64,000 nucleotides of DNA, taken from JANQOH01 sp965200095 (GTDB taxonomy: Bacteria; Pseudomonadota; Alphaproteobacteria; UBA7887). The stretch lies in contig OZ241350.1 of assembly GCA_965200095.1 (NCBI GenBank), positions 1,984,001-2,048,000 of the forward strand. The letters run 5' to 3'. Below, in pieces: positions 33,400 through 42,092 of this stretch. Every line of letters starts with the position of its first letter. The first letter of the stretch is position 1. The notes under the pieces were generated by a model. The model had not been told where the DNA came from. It searched no databases and was given only the letters and a program-made list of their open reading frames with translations. Made by a program: the position numbers and the translations under genes.

Positions 33400-34677
33400 C
33401 TATACGGCAAACGCCGCCGCGCCGGCGTAACGCCCGCAAGGGCCCAGCTCTTCCTCGATACGGATCAAGCGGTTGTATTTCGCCAGACGCTCCGACCGCG
33501 ACAGGGAGCCCGCCTTGATCTGGCCGCCGTTGGTGGCGACCGCGAGGTCGGCGATGAACGCGTCCCCGGTTTCTCCGGAGCGATGCGAGACTACCGTGCG
33601 GTAGCCGGCGCGGTGCGCCGTGCGCACCGCTTCCAGCGTCTCGGTCAGCGTGCCGATCTGATTCGCCTTGATCAACGCCGCGTTCGCGGCGCCTTCGCGG
33701 ACGCCGCGGCGAAGGCGGGCGGAATTCGTGGCGAACAGGTCGTCGCCGACCAGTTGCGCCCTTGCGCCGAGCGCGCGGGTCATGGCGGCCCAGCCGTTCC
33801 AGTCGTCCTGGTCCAGCCCGTCCTCGATGGAAAGGATGGGGTAGCGCGCGACAAGCGTTTCGTACCAGGCGATCATCTCGTCCGCGCCGAGGTCGCGCCC
33901 CTCGCCGGCCAGGCGATACAGGCCGTCCCGGCAGAATTCGCCGGCCGCCGCGTCGAGCGCGAGCGCCACCTGCTCGCCCGGGCGATAACCGGCGTCCTCG
34001 ACGGCGCGCAGGATGAAATCCAGCGCCTCGGCGGCGCTCTTCAGGTCCGGGGCGAACCCGCCCTCGTCGCCCACCGAAGTCGCATGACCGGCCGCCGCGA
34101 GGCGGCGACGCAGCGCCCGGAAGACCTCCGCGCCCCAGCGCAGGGCTTCGGCGAAATTCGGCGCGCCGACCGGCGCGATCATGAACTCCTGGAGGTCGAG
34201 GCCGTTGTCCGCATGCGCCCCCCCATTGACGACGTTCATGAGGGGGACAGGCAGGCAATGCGCGTCGACGCCGCCGATGTATCGGTATAGCGGCGCGCTG
34301 CGGGCCAGTGCGCCGGCGCGGGCGACTGCAAGGCTGACGCCGAGCGTCGCGTTGGCGCCGAGCCGCGATTTGTCGCTCGTGCCGTCCAGCGCGATCAGCG
34401 CCAGATCGAGCGCGCGCTGGTCTTCGACATCGCGGCCCGAAAGCGCGTCGAATATCTCGCCGTTGACCGCCTCCACCGCGTCGCGCACGCCCTTGCCGCC
34501 ATACCGCGCCGGGTCGCCGTCGCGGCGTTCGACCGCTTCGTGCCGCCCCGTCGACGCGCCGGACGGCACGGCGGCGCGGGCGACGGCGCCGGTTTCCAAA
34601 GTCGCTTCGACTTCGACGGTGGGGTTGCCGCGGCTGTCGAGAATCTCGCGTCCGCGGAGGTCGATGAGGGCTGTCAC
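33400..34677 (-). CDS. eno: enolase (phosphopyruvate hydratase)
   Basis: The 425-residue glycolytic enzyme starts ALIDLRGREILDSRGNPTVEVE and has SGASTGRHEAVE, catalytic and Mg-binding residues in SVGDEGGFAPDL, LSIEDGLDQDDW and VGDDLFATN. The signature LIKANQIGTLTETLEA and SHRSGETGDAFIADLAV follow. It interconverts 2-phosphoglycerate and phosphoenolpyruvate; PEP is also the KdsA substrate encoded just upstream (13-base gap). Intact and of normal length. Confidence 0.98.
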   Translation of the reverse strand: MTALIDLRGREILDSRGNPTVEVEATLETGAVARAAVPSGASTGRHEAVERRDGDPARYGGKGVRDAVEAVNGEIFDALSGRDVEDQRALDLALIALDGTSDKSRLGANATLGVSLAVARAGALARSAPLYRYIGGVDAHCLPVPLMNVVNGGAHADNGLDLQEFMIAPVGAPNFAEALRWGAEVFRALRRRLAAAGHATSVGDEGGFAPDLKSAAEALDFILRAVEDAGYRPGEQVALALDAAAGEFCRDGLYRLAGEGRDLGADEMIAWYETLVARYPILSIEDGLDQDDWNGWAAMTRALGARAQLVGDDLFATNSARLRRGVREGAANAALIKANQIGTLTETLEAVRTAHRAGYRTVVSHRSGETGDAFIADLAVATNGGQIKAGSLSRSERLAKYNRLIRIEEELGPCGRYAGAAAFAV

Positions 34678-34690
34678 GGCGGCTCCGTCT

Positions 34691-35542
34691 TCATGGGTCG
34701 GCAGTTTCGAGGGGGCGGGACTTGGCCAGCCGATCGAACGCCGTCAGGGTATCGAGCAGCCCCCGCACCCGGTCGAGCCGCAGCATGTTCGGCCCGTCGC
34801 TGGGAGCGTTGTCCGGGTCCTGGTGGACTTCCATGAACAGCGCGGCGACGCCGACCGCAACGGCGGCGCGGGCGAGCACGGGCGCGTGCCGGCGCTCGCC
34901 GCCGCTGGACGCTCCGCGCCCGCCCGGCTGCTGGACCGAATGGGTCGCGTCGAACACCACCGGCCAGCCGGTTTCCGCGAGCACCGGAAGCGAGCGCATG
35001 TCGGCGACGAGGGCGTTGTAACCGAAGCTGGCGCCGCGCTCGGTGAGCAGAATGCTCTCGCAGCCTGCGGCTTCCAGTTTGCCCGCGACGTGGACCATGT
35101 CCCACGGCGCGAGGAATTGACCCTTCTTGACGTTTACCGCGCGCCCGGTCTTCGCGGCGGCGACGAGCAGGTCGGTCTGGCGGCACAGAAAGGCGGGGAT
35201 CTGCAATACGTCCACCGCCCCGGCGACGGGCGCGCATTGATCCTCGGCGTGCACGTCGGTCAGCACCGGACAACCGTAGGCGGCGCGCAGTTCGGCGAAC
35301 ACCGGCAGGCTGGCGTCCAGCCCGACCCCGCGCGCGGCGGTCGAGCTGGTGCGGTTGGCCTTGTCGAACGAGGTCTTGTAGATGAAGCCGACGCCGGCCC
35401 CGGCGGCGAGTTCGCACAATGCGCCGCACATGTCGTGAGCGTGTTGCGCGCTTTCCATCTGACACGGGCCGGCGATCAGCGTCAGCGGCCGTTCGTTGCC
35501 GACGCGGAGATCGCCGATACGGACCTCCCTGCCCCCGCTCAT
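34691..35542 (-). CDS. kdsA: 3-deoxy-8-phosphooctulonate synthase (KdsA)
   Basis: ATG at 35542 gives 283 residues. Conserved blocks are LIAGPCQMES, IYKTSFDKANRTS, GCPVLTDVHAEDQC, DVLQIPAFLCRQTDLL, NVKKGQF and a late FMEVHQDPDNAPSDGPNM. The enzyme condenses arabinose 5-phosphate and PEP to KDO-8-phosphate for lipopolysaccharide. The Cys in DQCAP and FLCRQ, with His in FDATHSVQQPGG, may indicate a metal-dependent form, which is uncertain. The stretch GGRGASSGGERR is unusually Gly/Ser-rich but matches the flexible L7-loop region. It lies between pyrG (13 bases) and eno. Confidence 0.96.
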   Translation of the reverse strand: MSGGREVRIGDLRVGNERPLTLIAGPCQMESAQHAHDMCGALCELAAGAGVGFIYKTSFDKANRTSSTAARGVGLDASLPVFAELRAAYGCPVLTDVHAEDQCAPVAGAVDVLQIPAFLCRQTDLLVAAAKTGRAVNVKKGQFLAPWDMVHVAGKLEAAGCESILLTERGASFGYNALVADMRSLPVLAETGWPVVFDATHSVQQPGGRGASSGGERRHAPVLARAAVAVGVAALFMEVHQDPDNAPSDGPNMLRLDRVRGLLDTLTAFDRLAKSRPLETADP

Positions 35543-35555
35543 CGCCGGCGCCGCG

Positions 35556-37190
35556 TCACACGAGGCGCGACTGCGCCACCGCGGCGGCGACGAACGACGC
35601 AAAGAGCGGATGCGGTTCGAACGGCCGGGACTTCAATTCGGGGTGAAATTGCACGCCGATGAACCATGGGTGGTCGGCGATCTCGACGGTTTCGGGAAGC
35701 GTGCCGTCGGGCGACATGCCGGCGAAGGCCAGCCCCGCCTCCTCGAGGGGCTTCCGGTAGCGGACATTGACCTCGTAGCGATGGCGGTGACGTTCCGAAA
35801 TGCGGGTTTCGCCGTAGATCCCGGCGATGCGGGATTTCTGCGCCAGCACCGCGTCGTAGGCGCCGAGGCGCATGGTCCCGCCCATATCGCCGGCGGAGTC
35901 GCGCGTCTCGACGCCCTCGCCGCGGGTCCATTCGCTCATCAGCCCGACGACAGGGTCGGCGCAGGCGCCGAACTCGCTCGACGAGGCGCCGGCGAGACCG
36001 GCGAGACTGCGCGCCGCCTCGACCACCGCGAGCTGCATCCCGAAGCAGATGCCGAAATAGGGAACCTGGCGCTCGCGGGCGAAACGCACGGCGGCGATCT
36101 TGCCGATCGCGCCGCGCTCGCCGAAGCCGCCGGGCACCAGCACGGCGTGCATCCCCTCGAGATTCGCCGCCGCGTCTTCGTCGGCGAACGCCTCGCTGTC
36201 CACCCAGATCGGCTTTACGCGGACATCGTTGGCGATTCCGCCGTGGCGCAACGCCTCCGACAGCGAGAGGTAGGCGTCGCGCAGGCCGGTGTATTTCCCC
36301 ACCACCGCGATCGACACCTCGCCTTCCGGCCCGGCGGCGCCGGCGACGATCCCGCGCCAGCGCGAAAGGTCCGGCGCGACGCCCGGCTCCGCGGCGACGC
36401 CGAAGCACGACAACACGCGCTCGTCCAGCCCCGCCTCGTGATAGGCGACGGGCACACGATAGATATCCTCCACGTCGAGCGCCGGGATCGCCGCCTCCTC
36501 GGCAACGTTGCAGAACAACGCGATCTTGGCGCGTTCGCTCCGCGAAATCTCGCGGCTCGAGCGGCATATCAGAATATCGGGCTGGATGCCGATCCCCCGC
36601 AATTCCTTGACGGAATGCTGGGTCGGCTTGGTCTTCATCTCGCCGGCGGCGGGGATGTAGGGCACCAGCGTCAGATGGACGAAGAGCGCCCGTCCCCGAC
36701 CGAGTTCGTTGCCGAGCTGGCGAATCGCTTCGAGGAACGGCAGGCTCTCGATGTCGCCGACGGTGCCGCCGATCTCGCAAAGCACGAAGTCGGCCCCGTC
36801 GGTTTCCGCCAGAACGAACTTTTTTATCTCATCGGTGACGTGGGGGATCACCTGCACGGTGCCGCCGAGATAGTCGCCGCGCCGTTCCCTCTCGATGACG
36901 CTCGAATAGATGCGCCCGGCGGTTACGTTGTCGCTGCCGCGCGCGGGCACGCCGGTGAACCGTTCGTAATGGCCGAGGTCGAGATCGGTCTCCGCCCCGT
37001 CATCGGTGACGTAGACCTCACCGTGCTGATACGGGTTCATCGTCCCCGGATCGACGTTCAGATAGGGGTCGAGCTTGCGCAGCCGAACGCTGTATCCGCG
37101 CGCCTGCAACAATGCCCCCAGCGCGGCCGCCGACAGCCCCTTGCCGAGCGACGAAACGACCCCGCCGGTAATGAAGACGAACCGCGCCAT
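35556..37190 (-). CDS. pyrG: CTP synthase
   Basis: The 544-residue protein starts MARFVFITGGVVSSLGKGLSA with the amidoligase P-loop. It has DPGTMNPYQHGEVYVTDDGAETDLDLGHYERF, EIGGTVGDIESLPFLEA, and a C-terminal class I glutamine amidotransferase with the nucleophile in YFGICFGMQL and His-Glu in QFHPE. It makes CTP from UTP. The secG-pyrG-kdsA-eno order is typical of alphaproteobacteria. Complete and unremarkable. Confidence 0.98.
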   Translation of the reverse strand: MARFVFITGGVVSSLGKGLSAAALGALLQARGYSVRLRKLDPYLNVDPGTMNPYQHGEVYVTDDGAETDLDLGHYERFTGVPARGSDNVTAGRIYSSVIERERRGDYLGGTVQVIPHVTDEIKKFVLAETDGADFVLCEIGGTVGDIESLPFLEAIRQLGNELGRGRALFVHLTLVPYIPAAGEMKTKPTQHSVKELRGIGIQPDILICRSSREISRSERAKIALFCNVAEEAAIPALDVEDIYRVPVAYHEAGLDERVLSCFGVAAEPGVAPDLSRWRGIVAGAAGPEGEVSIAVVGKYTGLRDAYLSLSEALRHGGIANDVRVKPIWVDSEAFADEDAAANLEGMHAVLVPGGFGERGAIGKIAAVRFARERQVPYFGICFGMQLAVVEAARSLAGLAGASSSEFGACADPVVGLMSEWTRGEGVETRDSAGDMGGTMRLGAYDAVLAQKSRIAGIYGETRISERHRHRYEVNVRYRKPLEEAGLAFAGMSPDGTLPETVEIADHPWFIGVQFHPELKSRPFEPHPLFASFVAAAVAQSRLV

Positions 37191-37226
37191 CGCCGGGGAA
37201 GACAGCGGCTCGTCCGGGCCGCCGCC

Positions 37227-37571
37227 CTATTCCGCGACCGGAACCTGCGGGCCGACCGCCGGTTCTTCGGCCCCCTGCATCACCGGGTCCGCCCCGGGCG
37301 CGGGGAGGATGTCGTCGGCGATCGAACGCGGGCCGCTGGTCCCGCTGGCGAAGATCGCGAGCACCATACTGGTGGTCATGAACGCGGCCGCAAGCACCGC
37401 CGTCGTCCGGGTGAGCAGGTTCGCCGACTGGCGTCCGCTCATCACGCCTCCGAACGCGCCGCCGCCGAGACCGCCCAGCGCGCCGCCGTCGCTGCGCTGC
37501 ACCAGCACCACGGCCACCATGGCGATGGCGATCAACACGTGAATGACCAGAATGACCGTCGTCATCGACAA
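37227..37571 (-). CDS. secG: protein-export membrane protein SecG
   Basis: The 114-residue protein has two membrane helices (residues 3-24 and about 56-77) around the conserved VVLVQRSDGGALGGLGGGAFGG and MSGRQSANLLTRTTAVLAA. SecG is the auxiliary subunit of the SecYEG translocon. The C-terminal tail is a Pro/Glu/Ala-rich extension ending PAVGPQVPVAE. It lies between tpiA (51 bases upstream) and pyrG, the usual order. Confidence 0.95.
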   Translation of the reverse strand: MSMTTVILVIHVLIAIAMVAVVLVQRSDGGALGGLGGGAFGGVMSGRQSANLLTRTTAVLAAAFMTTSMVLAIFASGTSGPRSIADDILPAPGADPVMQGAEEPAVGPQVPVAE

Positions 37572-37622
37572 CCTGCTTTCGTGGCCGGTTTCATGACCGG
37601 AGCGCCCCCGGGGGCGACAACC

Positions 37623-38357
37623 TCATAGCGCTTTCCCGGCGGTCCGGCAAATGCGTTCGAACGCTTCCGCGTCGAGACTCGCGCCGCCGACCAGCGCGCC
37701 TTGCACATGCGCGACGCCCAGGAGCACGCCCGCATTATCCGGCGTGACCGAGCCGCCATACAACAGGCGGGCGCGCGGCAGAAGCCGGCGCAGCGCGGCA
37801 TGGACTTCCGCGACATCGCCGGGGGTCGGCGTGCGTCCGGTCCCGATGGCCCAGACCGGTTCGTAGGCGACGACGATGCGCGCCTCCGCTCCCGCCGGCG
37901 CCGATCCCTCCGCCTGTCCGCGCACCGTCGCGATCGTTTTGCCGGCGGCGCGTTCGGCAGCGGTCTCGCCGACGCACAGGATGGGCGTCAGGCCGGCTGC
38001 GAGGGCGGCCTCGGCCTTGCTCCGAACCACGGGGTCGGTCTCGCCGTGCCCGGCCCGGCGCTCCGAATGTCCGACGATGACGTATCGGCAGCCGAGATCG
38101 GCGAGCATCGCCGCGGCGATGTCCCCGGTGTGGGCGCCGCCTTGCGACACGGCGCAATCCTGCCCGCCGAGGGCGGCGCCCGAGCCGGCAAGCGCCGCCG
38201 CGACCGGCGCCAGCAAGGTCGCCGGCGGGCACAGCAGGACCTCGCACGACCCGACGGACCCGGCGCGGACGAAGCGCGCCACCGCCTCGGCCCGCGCCGC
38301 GCCGTCGGCGCGCAAGCCGTTCATTTTCCAGTTGCCAGCGACCAGCGGCGTCGCCAT
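37623..38357 (-). CDS. tpiA: triosephosphate isomerase
   Basis: The 244-residue TIM barrel starts MATPLVAGNWKMNG (catalytic Lys region). It has the catalytic His in VGHSERRAG, Glu in VAYEPVWAIGTG and the phosphate loop LYGGSVTPDNAG. It interconverts dihydroxyacetone phosphate and glyceraldehyde 3-phosphate. Divergent from ppiD across a 159-base gap that should hold both promoters, though no convincing boxes were identified there. Standard length. Confidence 0.97.
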   Translation of the reverse strand: MATPLVAGNWKMNGLRADGAARAEAVARFVRAGSVGSCEVLLCPPATLLAPVAAALAGSGAALGGQDCAVSQGGAHTGDIAAAMLADLGCRYVIVGHSERRAGHGETDPVVRSKAEAALAAGLTPILCVGETAAERAAGKTIATVRGQAEGSAPAGAEARIVVAYEPVWAIGTGRTPTPGDVAEVHAALRRLLPRARLLYGGSVTPDNAGVLLGVAHVQGALVGGASLDAEAFERICRTAGKAL

Positions 38358-38516
38358 TGCGCCCTCGATCTCCCGCCGCGCCTTCCGGCCGCGTTTTCCG
38401 GCAATTTACCACAGTGCGCGGGAATGCGCATATTGCCGCATCGCGGCGGCGCCCCTACCATGCCGCGCCGGACGCCGGTCTTTCCGGTTTTCAACGGTTC
38501 GAGGAACGCGCGGCGC

Positions 38517-40403
38517 ATGTTGGCATCGATCCGCAAGCGGACGGGAGGCCTGCTGGTCAAGGGCCTCCTGGGGCTGCTGGTGGTCAGTTTCGCCCTCTGG
38601 GGCATCGGCGACATCTTCCAGGGGCCGCAGGACCAGTCGGTCGCCGAGGTGGGCGGCGCCGACATTCACGCCGCCGAGTTGCAAGCCGAATATACGCGGA
38701 CTGTCGAGAATTTGCGGCGGACGCTGGGGCTGGACGCCGAACAGGCGCGTTCGTTCGGCGCGCTGGACGATGCGCTTCGACGGCTGATCGACCGCGAAAC
38801 CGTGCGCCGGGAAGCGGAGGCGGCGGGGTTCGGCGCGCCCGACAGCGAAGTGTTGCGCGCCATCGACGACAATCCGGCGTTCCACGATCTGACGGGGCGT
38901 TTCGACCGCGCCCTCTACGGCTCGGTTCTCGCCAGCAACCGCCTGAGCCCCCTCGCCTATGAGGAAGCGGTGCGCGACGATCTGCTGCGCGCGCAGCTGG
39001 TCGACAGTCTGGCGGTGGGCGCACACCCGCCCGACGCCGTAATCCGGCATTTGCAGCGCTACGACCGGCAGCGCCGGGTCGCCGAAGCGCTGACCTTCCG
39101 GCTCGACGCCGAAGAGCCGCCGGAACCCGGCGACGCCGAGTTGCGCGGCTTTTTCGACGAACGGCGCGACGAGTACATGGCGCCCGAATACCGCCGCATC
39201 TCGGCGGTGACCATCCTGCCCGCGGATTTTCTGGACGAAGTCGATGTTTCCGAAGACGATCTGCGCGAGGAGTACGAATACCGGCTCGACGAGTTCGTCG
39301 CCCCGGCGCGGCGCGTGGTGGATCAGATGGTGTTCGCCGACCGCGAGTCGGCGGACGCGGCGCGCCGCCGCCTGACGGCGGGCGCGGATTTCTACGCCCT
39401 CGGCGCCGAGTTGCTCGGTCTGGAGGCCACCGACATGAACCGGGGCGCCGTTGCCGAAGACGGGCTGGCGACGGAAGCGCTCGGCGCCGCCGCCTTCGCG
39501 GCCGCCATCGGCGAATCGACCGGGCCGGTCGAAACGCCGTTCGGCTGGGCGCTGCTGCGCGTGCGCGACGAGTTTCCGGGCGATGTCCGCGACTTCGATT
39601 CTGTCGCCGGCGAGCTGCGCCTCGAGCGCAAACTGGCCCTCGCGCAGGACCTTGTGGCCGATCTTGGAGACGAGTTCGAAGACGAGCGCGCCGGCGGCGC
39701 AACCCTTGAGGAGGCCGCGCGCGCCATCGGCCTGCCGGCGCGCTCCGTCGGCCCGCTGGATCGGCTGGGCCGCCCCGGCCCCGGCGCGGCGGACGAGGCG
39801 CCTCCCCCCGTCGCGGATTTTCTCGGGCGTGCGTTCGCCGCGGGCCCGCAGGAGGAAAGTCCGCTCTACGACACCGACGACGGCGCTTATTTCGCGTTCC
39901 GCGTGGAGTCGGTGACGCCTCCGGCGCAACGGAGTCTCGCCGACGCGCGTGAGGACGCCGCTGCGGACTGGCGGGCGAAATGGCGGCGCGACCGCGCGCT
40001 GGCGCGGGCGGAGAGCGCCGCACAGCGGCTTCGCGAAGGCGATGCGGCCGCCGACGCGGCGGCGGAATCGGGAGCGGAATATCGCGCCACGGAACCTTTC
40101 CTGCGGAGCGCGCCCGGCGCCGGCGACGGGTTGGGGCAGGCTTTCGTCGCCGCGGTGTTCGCTCTCGAAAACGACGGCGTGAGCGACCCGGTCGAGGAAG
40201 GCGGCCGTGTCCATGTCGCACGGCTGGTCGAAATTGCCGACATCGACGGGGAAAATCCCGACGAAGCGGTGCGCGAGCGCATCGCCGAACGTCTTCTGGC
40301 CGGTCAGATCGGCGATATTGTAGCCGGTTACACCGATGTCCTGCGACGCAAACACAAGGTTTCGGTGAACGCGGCTGCGCTGGAACGATATTTCGGGAAT
40401 TGA
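38517..40403 (+). CDS. ppiD: PpiD-like periplasmic peptidyl-prolyl isomerase / chaperone
   Basis: ATG 38517 (628 aa) follows GAGGAA and matches the family start MLASIRKRTGGLLVKGLLGLLVVSFALWGIGDIF, a short cytoplasmic tail and one membrane anchor. A SurA-like N-terminal chaperone region and a central parvulin-like PPIase segment (RRVVDQMVFAD to TPFGWALLRV) follow. The parvulin segment looks degenerate, as in many PpiD proteins, so chaperone activity at the Sec exit is more likely than isomerase activity. It lies 6 bases before trpE, divergent from tpiA. An upstream ATG (38460) has no ribosome site. Confidence 0.93.
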   Translation: MLASIRKRTGGLLVKGLLGLLVVSFALWGIGDIFQGPQDQSVAEVGGADIHAAELQAEYTRTVENLRRTLGLDAEQARSFGALDDALRRLIDRETVRREAEAAGFGAPDSEVLRAIDDNPAFHDLTGRFDRALYGSVLASNRLSPLAYEEAVRDDLLRAQLVDSLAVGAHPPDAVIRHLQRYDRQRRVAEALTFRLDAEEPPEPGDAELRGFFDERRDEYMAPEYRRISAVTILPADFLDEVDVSEDDLREEYEYRLDEFVAPARRVVDQMVFADRESADAARRRLTAGADFYALGAELLGLEATDMNRGAVAEDGLATEALGAAAFAAAIGESTGPVETPFGWALLRVRDEFPGDVRDFDSVAGELRLERKLALAQDLVADLGDEFEDERAGGATLEEAARAIGLPARSVGPLDRLGRPGPGAADEAPPPVADFLGRAFAAGPQEESPLYDTDDGAYFAFRVESVTPPAQRSLADAREDAAADWRAKWRRDRALARAESAAQRLREGDAAADAAAESGAEYRATEPFLRSAPGAGDGLGQAFVAAVFALENDGVSDPVEEGGRVHVARLVEIADIDGENPDEAVRERIAERLLAGQIGDIVAGYTDVLRRKHKVSVNAAALERYFGN

Positions 40404-40409
40404 GGGCGC

Positions 40410-41921
40410 GTGCGAGTCCTTCCCGACCCGGAGACATTCGCCGAACTGTATGAGGACGGGCGCCCGCAGGTCGTCTGGACCCGGCTGGTCGCCGACCTGG
40501 AGACGCCGGTTTCGGCGATGCTCAAACTCGCCGACGGCCGGGCCGACAGTTTCCTTCTCGAGTCGGTCGAAGGCGGCGCGGTGCGCGGCCGCTATTCGTT
40601 CATAGGGCTGAAGCCCGACCTCATCTGGCGGTGCTACGGCGACCGCGCGGAGATTAACCGCAAGGCGCGCTACGATCCGTCGGCGTTCGTCCCCTGCCCC
40701 GGTCCGGCGCTCGACTCCTTCCGCGCCCTGGAGGCGGAATCGCGCATCGAGCTGCCCGAGTCGCTGCCGCCGATGGCGGCGTGTCTCGTCGGCTATATGA
40801 GCTATGACATGGTGCGCCTGATCGAACGACTCCCGGAGGCCAATCCGGACCCCCTCGGCGTGCCCGACGGCCTGTATCTGCGGCCGACGGTCATGGCGAT
40901 CTTCGATTCGGTGGACGACACGATGGCCGTCGTGACCCCTGCGCGCCCCGCCCCGGGGGTGGACGCGCAGACGGCGCGGGGGATGGCGGCGGAGCGGATC
41001 GCCGACGTGGTCGCCGATCTCGACCGCAATTTGCCGGCGATGCACTCGGCGTTCGGTCCCCCCGCGCCGACGGCTCGACCGGAGTCGAACGTCAGCCGGG
41101 AACGCTATCGCGAGATGGTCCTGCGGGCGAAGGAATACATTGCCGCAGGCGACGTGTTCCAGGTCGTCCCGTCGCAGCGCTTCCGCGTGCCGTTCGACCT
41201 CCCGCCCTTCGCCCTGTATCGCGCGCTGCGGCGTCTCAACCCGTCGCCGTTCCTGTTCTTCCTCGATTTCGGAGGGTTTTCGGTCGTGGGCTCCAGCCCC
41301 GAAATCCTGGTGCGCCTGCGCGACGGCACGGTGACGATCCGCCCGATCGCCGGAACCCGGCGCCGCGGCAAGGACCGCGCCGAGGACGAAGCGCTCGCCG
41401 CCGACATGCTCGCCGATCCCAAGGAGCGCGCCGAACATCTGATGCTCCTTGACCTCGGGCGCAACGATGTGGGGCGTGTCGCCCGCATCGGCACGGTGTC
41501 GGTCACCGAGCGCATGGAGGTCGAGTATTACAGCCACGTCATGCATCTGGTATCGAACGTCGAAGGCGCGCTGGCGGAGGGACGGGACGCCATCGACGCG
41601 CTGTTCGGCGGTTTTCCCGCGGGCACGGTGACGGGCGCGCCGAAGGTCCGGGCCATGGAGATCATTGACGAACTGGAGTCCGAAAAGCGTGGGATTTACG
41701 CGGGTTGCGTCGGTTACTTCGCAGCCAACGGCAGCATGGACACCTGTATCGCCCTGCGCACCGCGGTGGTGAAGGACGGCGCCATGTATGTCCAGGCCGG
41801 CGGCGGCGTGGTGGCCGACAGCGATCCGGAATTCGAATATCGGGAGAGCTGCAACAAGGCGCGCGCGCTGCTGCGCGCCGCCGAGGAAGCGGTCCGCTTC
41901 GCCGCCCGCCGCAGCGCGTAG
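40410..41921 (+). CDS. trpE: anthranilate synthase component I
   Basis: The GTG start (40410) gives 503 residues. The N-terminal domain has the feedback-inhibition motif SFLLESVEGG and GRYSFIG. The chorismate-binding domain has GDVFQVVPSQRF, PSPFLFFLDFGGFSVVGSSPE, RPIAGTRRRG, LMLLDLGRNDVGRV, GTVTGAPKVRAMEII and the final YVQAGGGVVADSDPEFEY. It makes anthranilate with a TrpG glutaminase, which is not encoded next to it: trpGDC, usually adjacent in related genomes, is replaced downstream by the F420 operon. Complete protein; no attenuator was seen in the 6-base gap after ppiD. Confidence 0.97.
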   Translation: MRVLPDPETFAELYEDGRPQVVWTRLVADLETPVSAMLKLADGRADSFLLESVEGGAVRGRYSFIGLKPDLIWRCYGDRAEINRKARYDPSAFVPCPGPALDSFRALEAESRIELPESLPPMAACLVGYMSYDMVRLIERLPEANPDPLGVPDGLYLRPTVMAIFDSVDDTMAVVTPARPAPGVDAQTARGMAAERIADVVADLDRNLPAMHSAFGPPAPTARPESNVSRERYREMVLRAKEYIAAGDVFQVVPSQRFRVPFDLPPFALYRALRRLNPSPFLFFLDFGGFSVVGSSPEILVRLRDGTVTIRPIAGTRRRGKDRAEDEALAADMLADPKERAEHLMLLDLGRNDVGRVARIGTVSVTERMEVEYYSHVMHLVSNVEGALAEGRDAIDALFGGFPAGTVTGAPKVRAMEIIDELESEKRGIYAGCVGYFAANGSMDTCIALRTAVVKDGAMYVQAGGGVVADSDPEFEYRESCNKARALLRAAEEAVRFAARRSA

Positions 41922-42021
41922 ACATCGGCGCGGGAAACGAGCGCGTCGGCGTAACCGTCGCGATATTCTCTCGCGTCGTCCGGGTCGCCGGCGGGCGCGT
42001 GACCCGTTACGCAGAGGCGAG

Positions 42022-42051
42022 TTGACCCTGCCCGACCGGTTCGGGAATATC
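42022..42051 (+). promoter_or_regulatory. possible sigma70 promoter for the F420 operon
   Basis: TTGACC (42022-42027) and AATATC (42046-42051) are separated by 18 bases and lie 41 bases before the cofGH ATG, within the only substantial gap (171 bases) between trpE and the F420 genes. Matches are partial, so the call is tentative. Confidence 0.35.
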
Positions 42052-42092
42052 CGCTGCGCCGCGCCGGCGCAGCACCCAGCGGAGCCACTGCC

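Noticed and set aside
40403..40410. Possible trp attenuator before trpE
   Set aside because: Only 6 bases separate ppiD and trpE, so no leader peptide or attenuator fits there.
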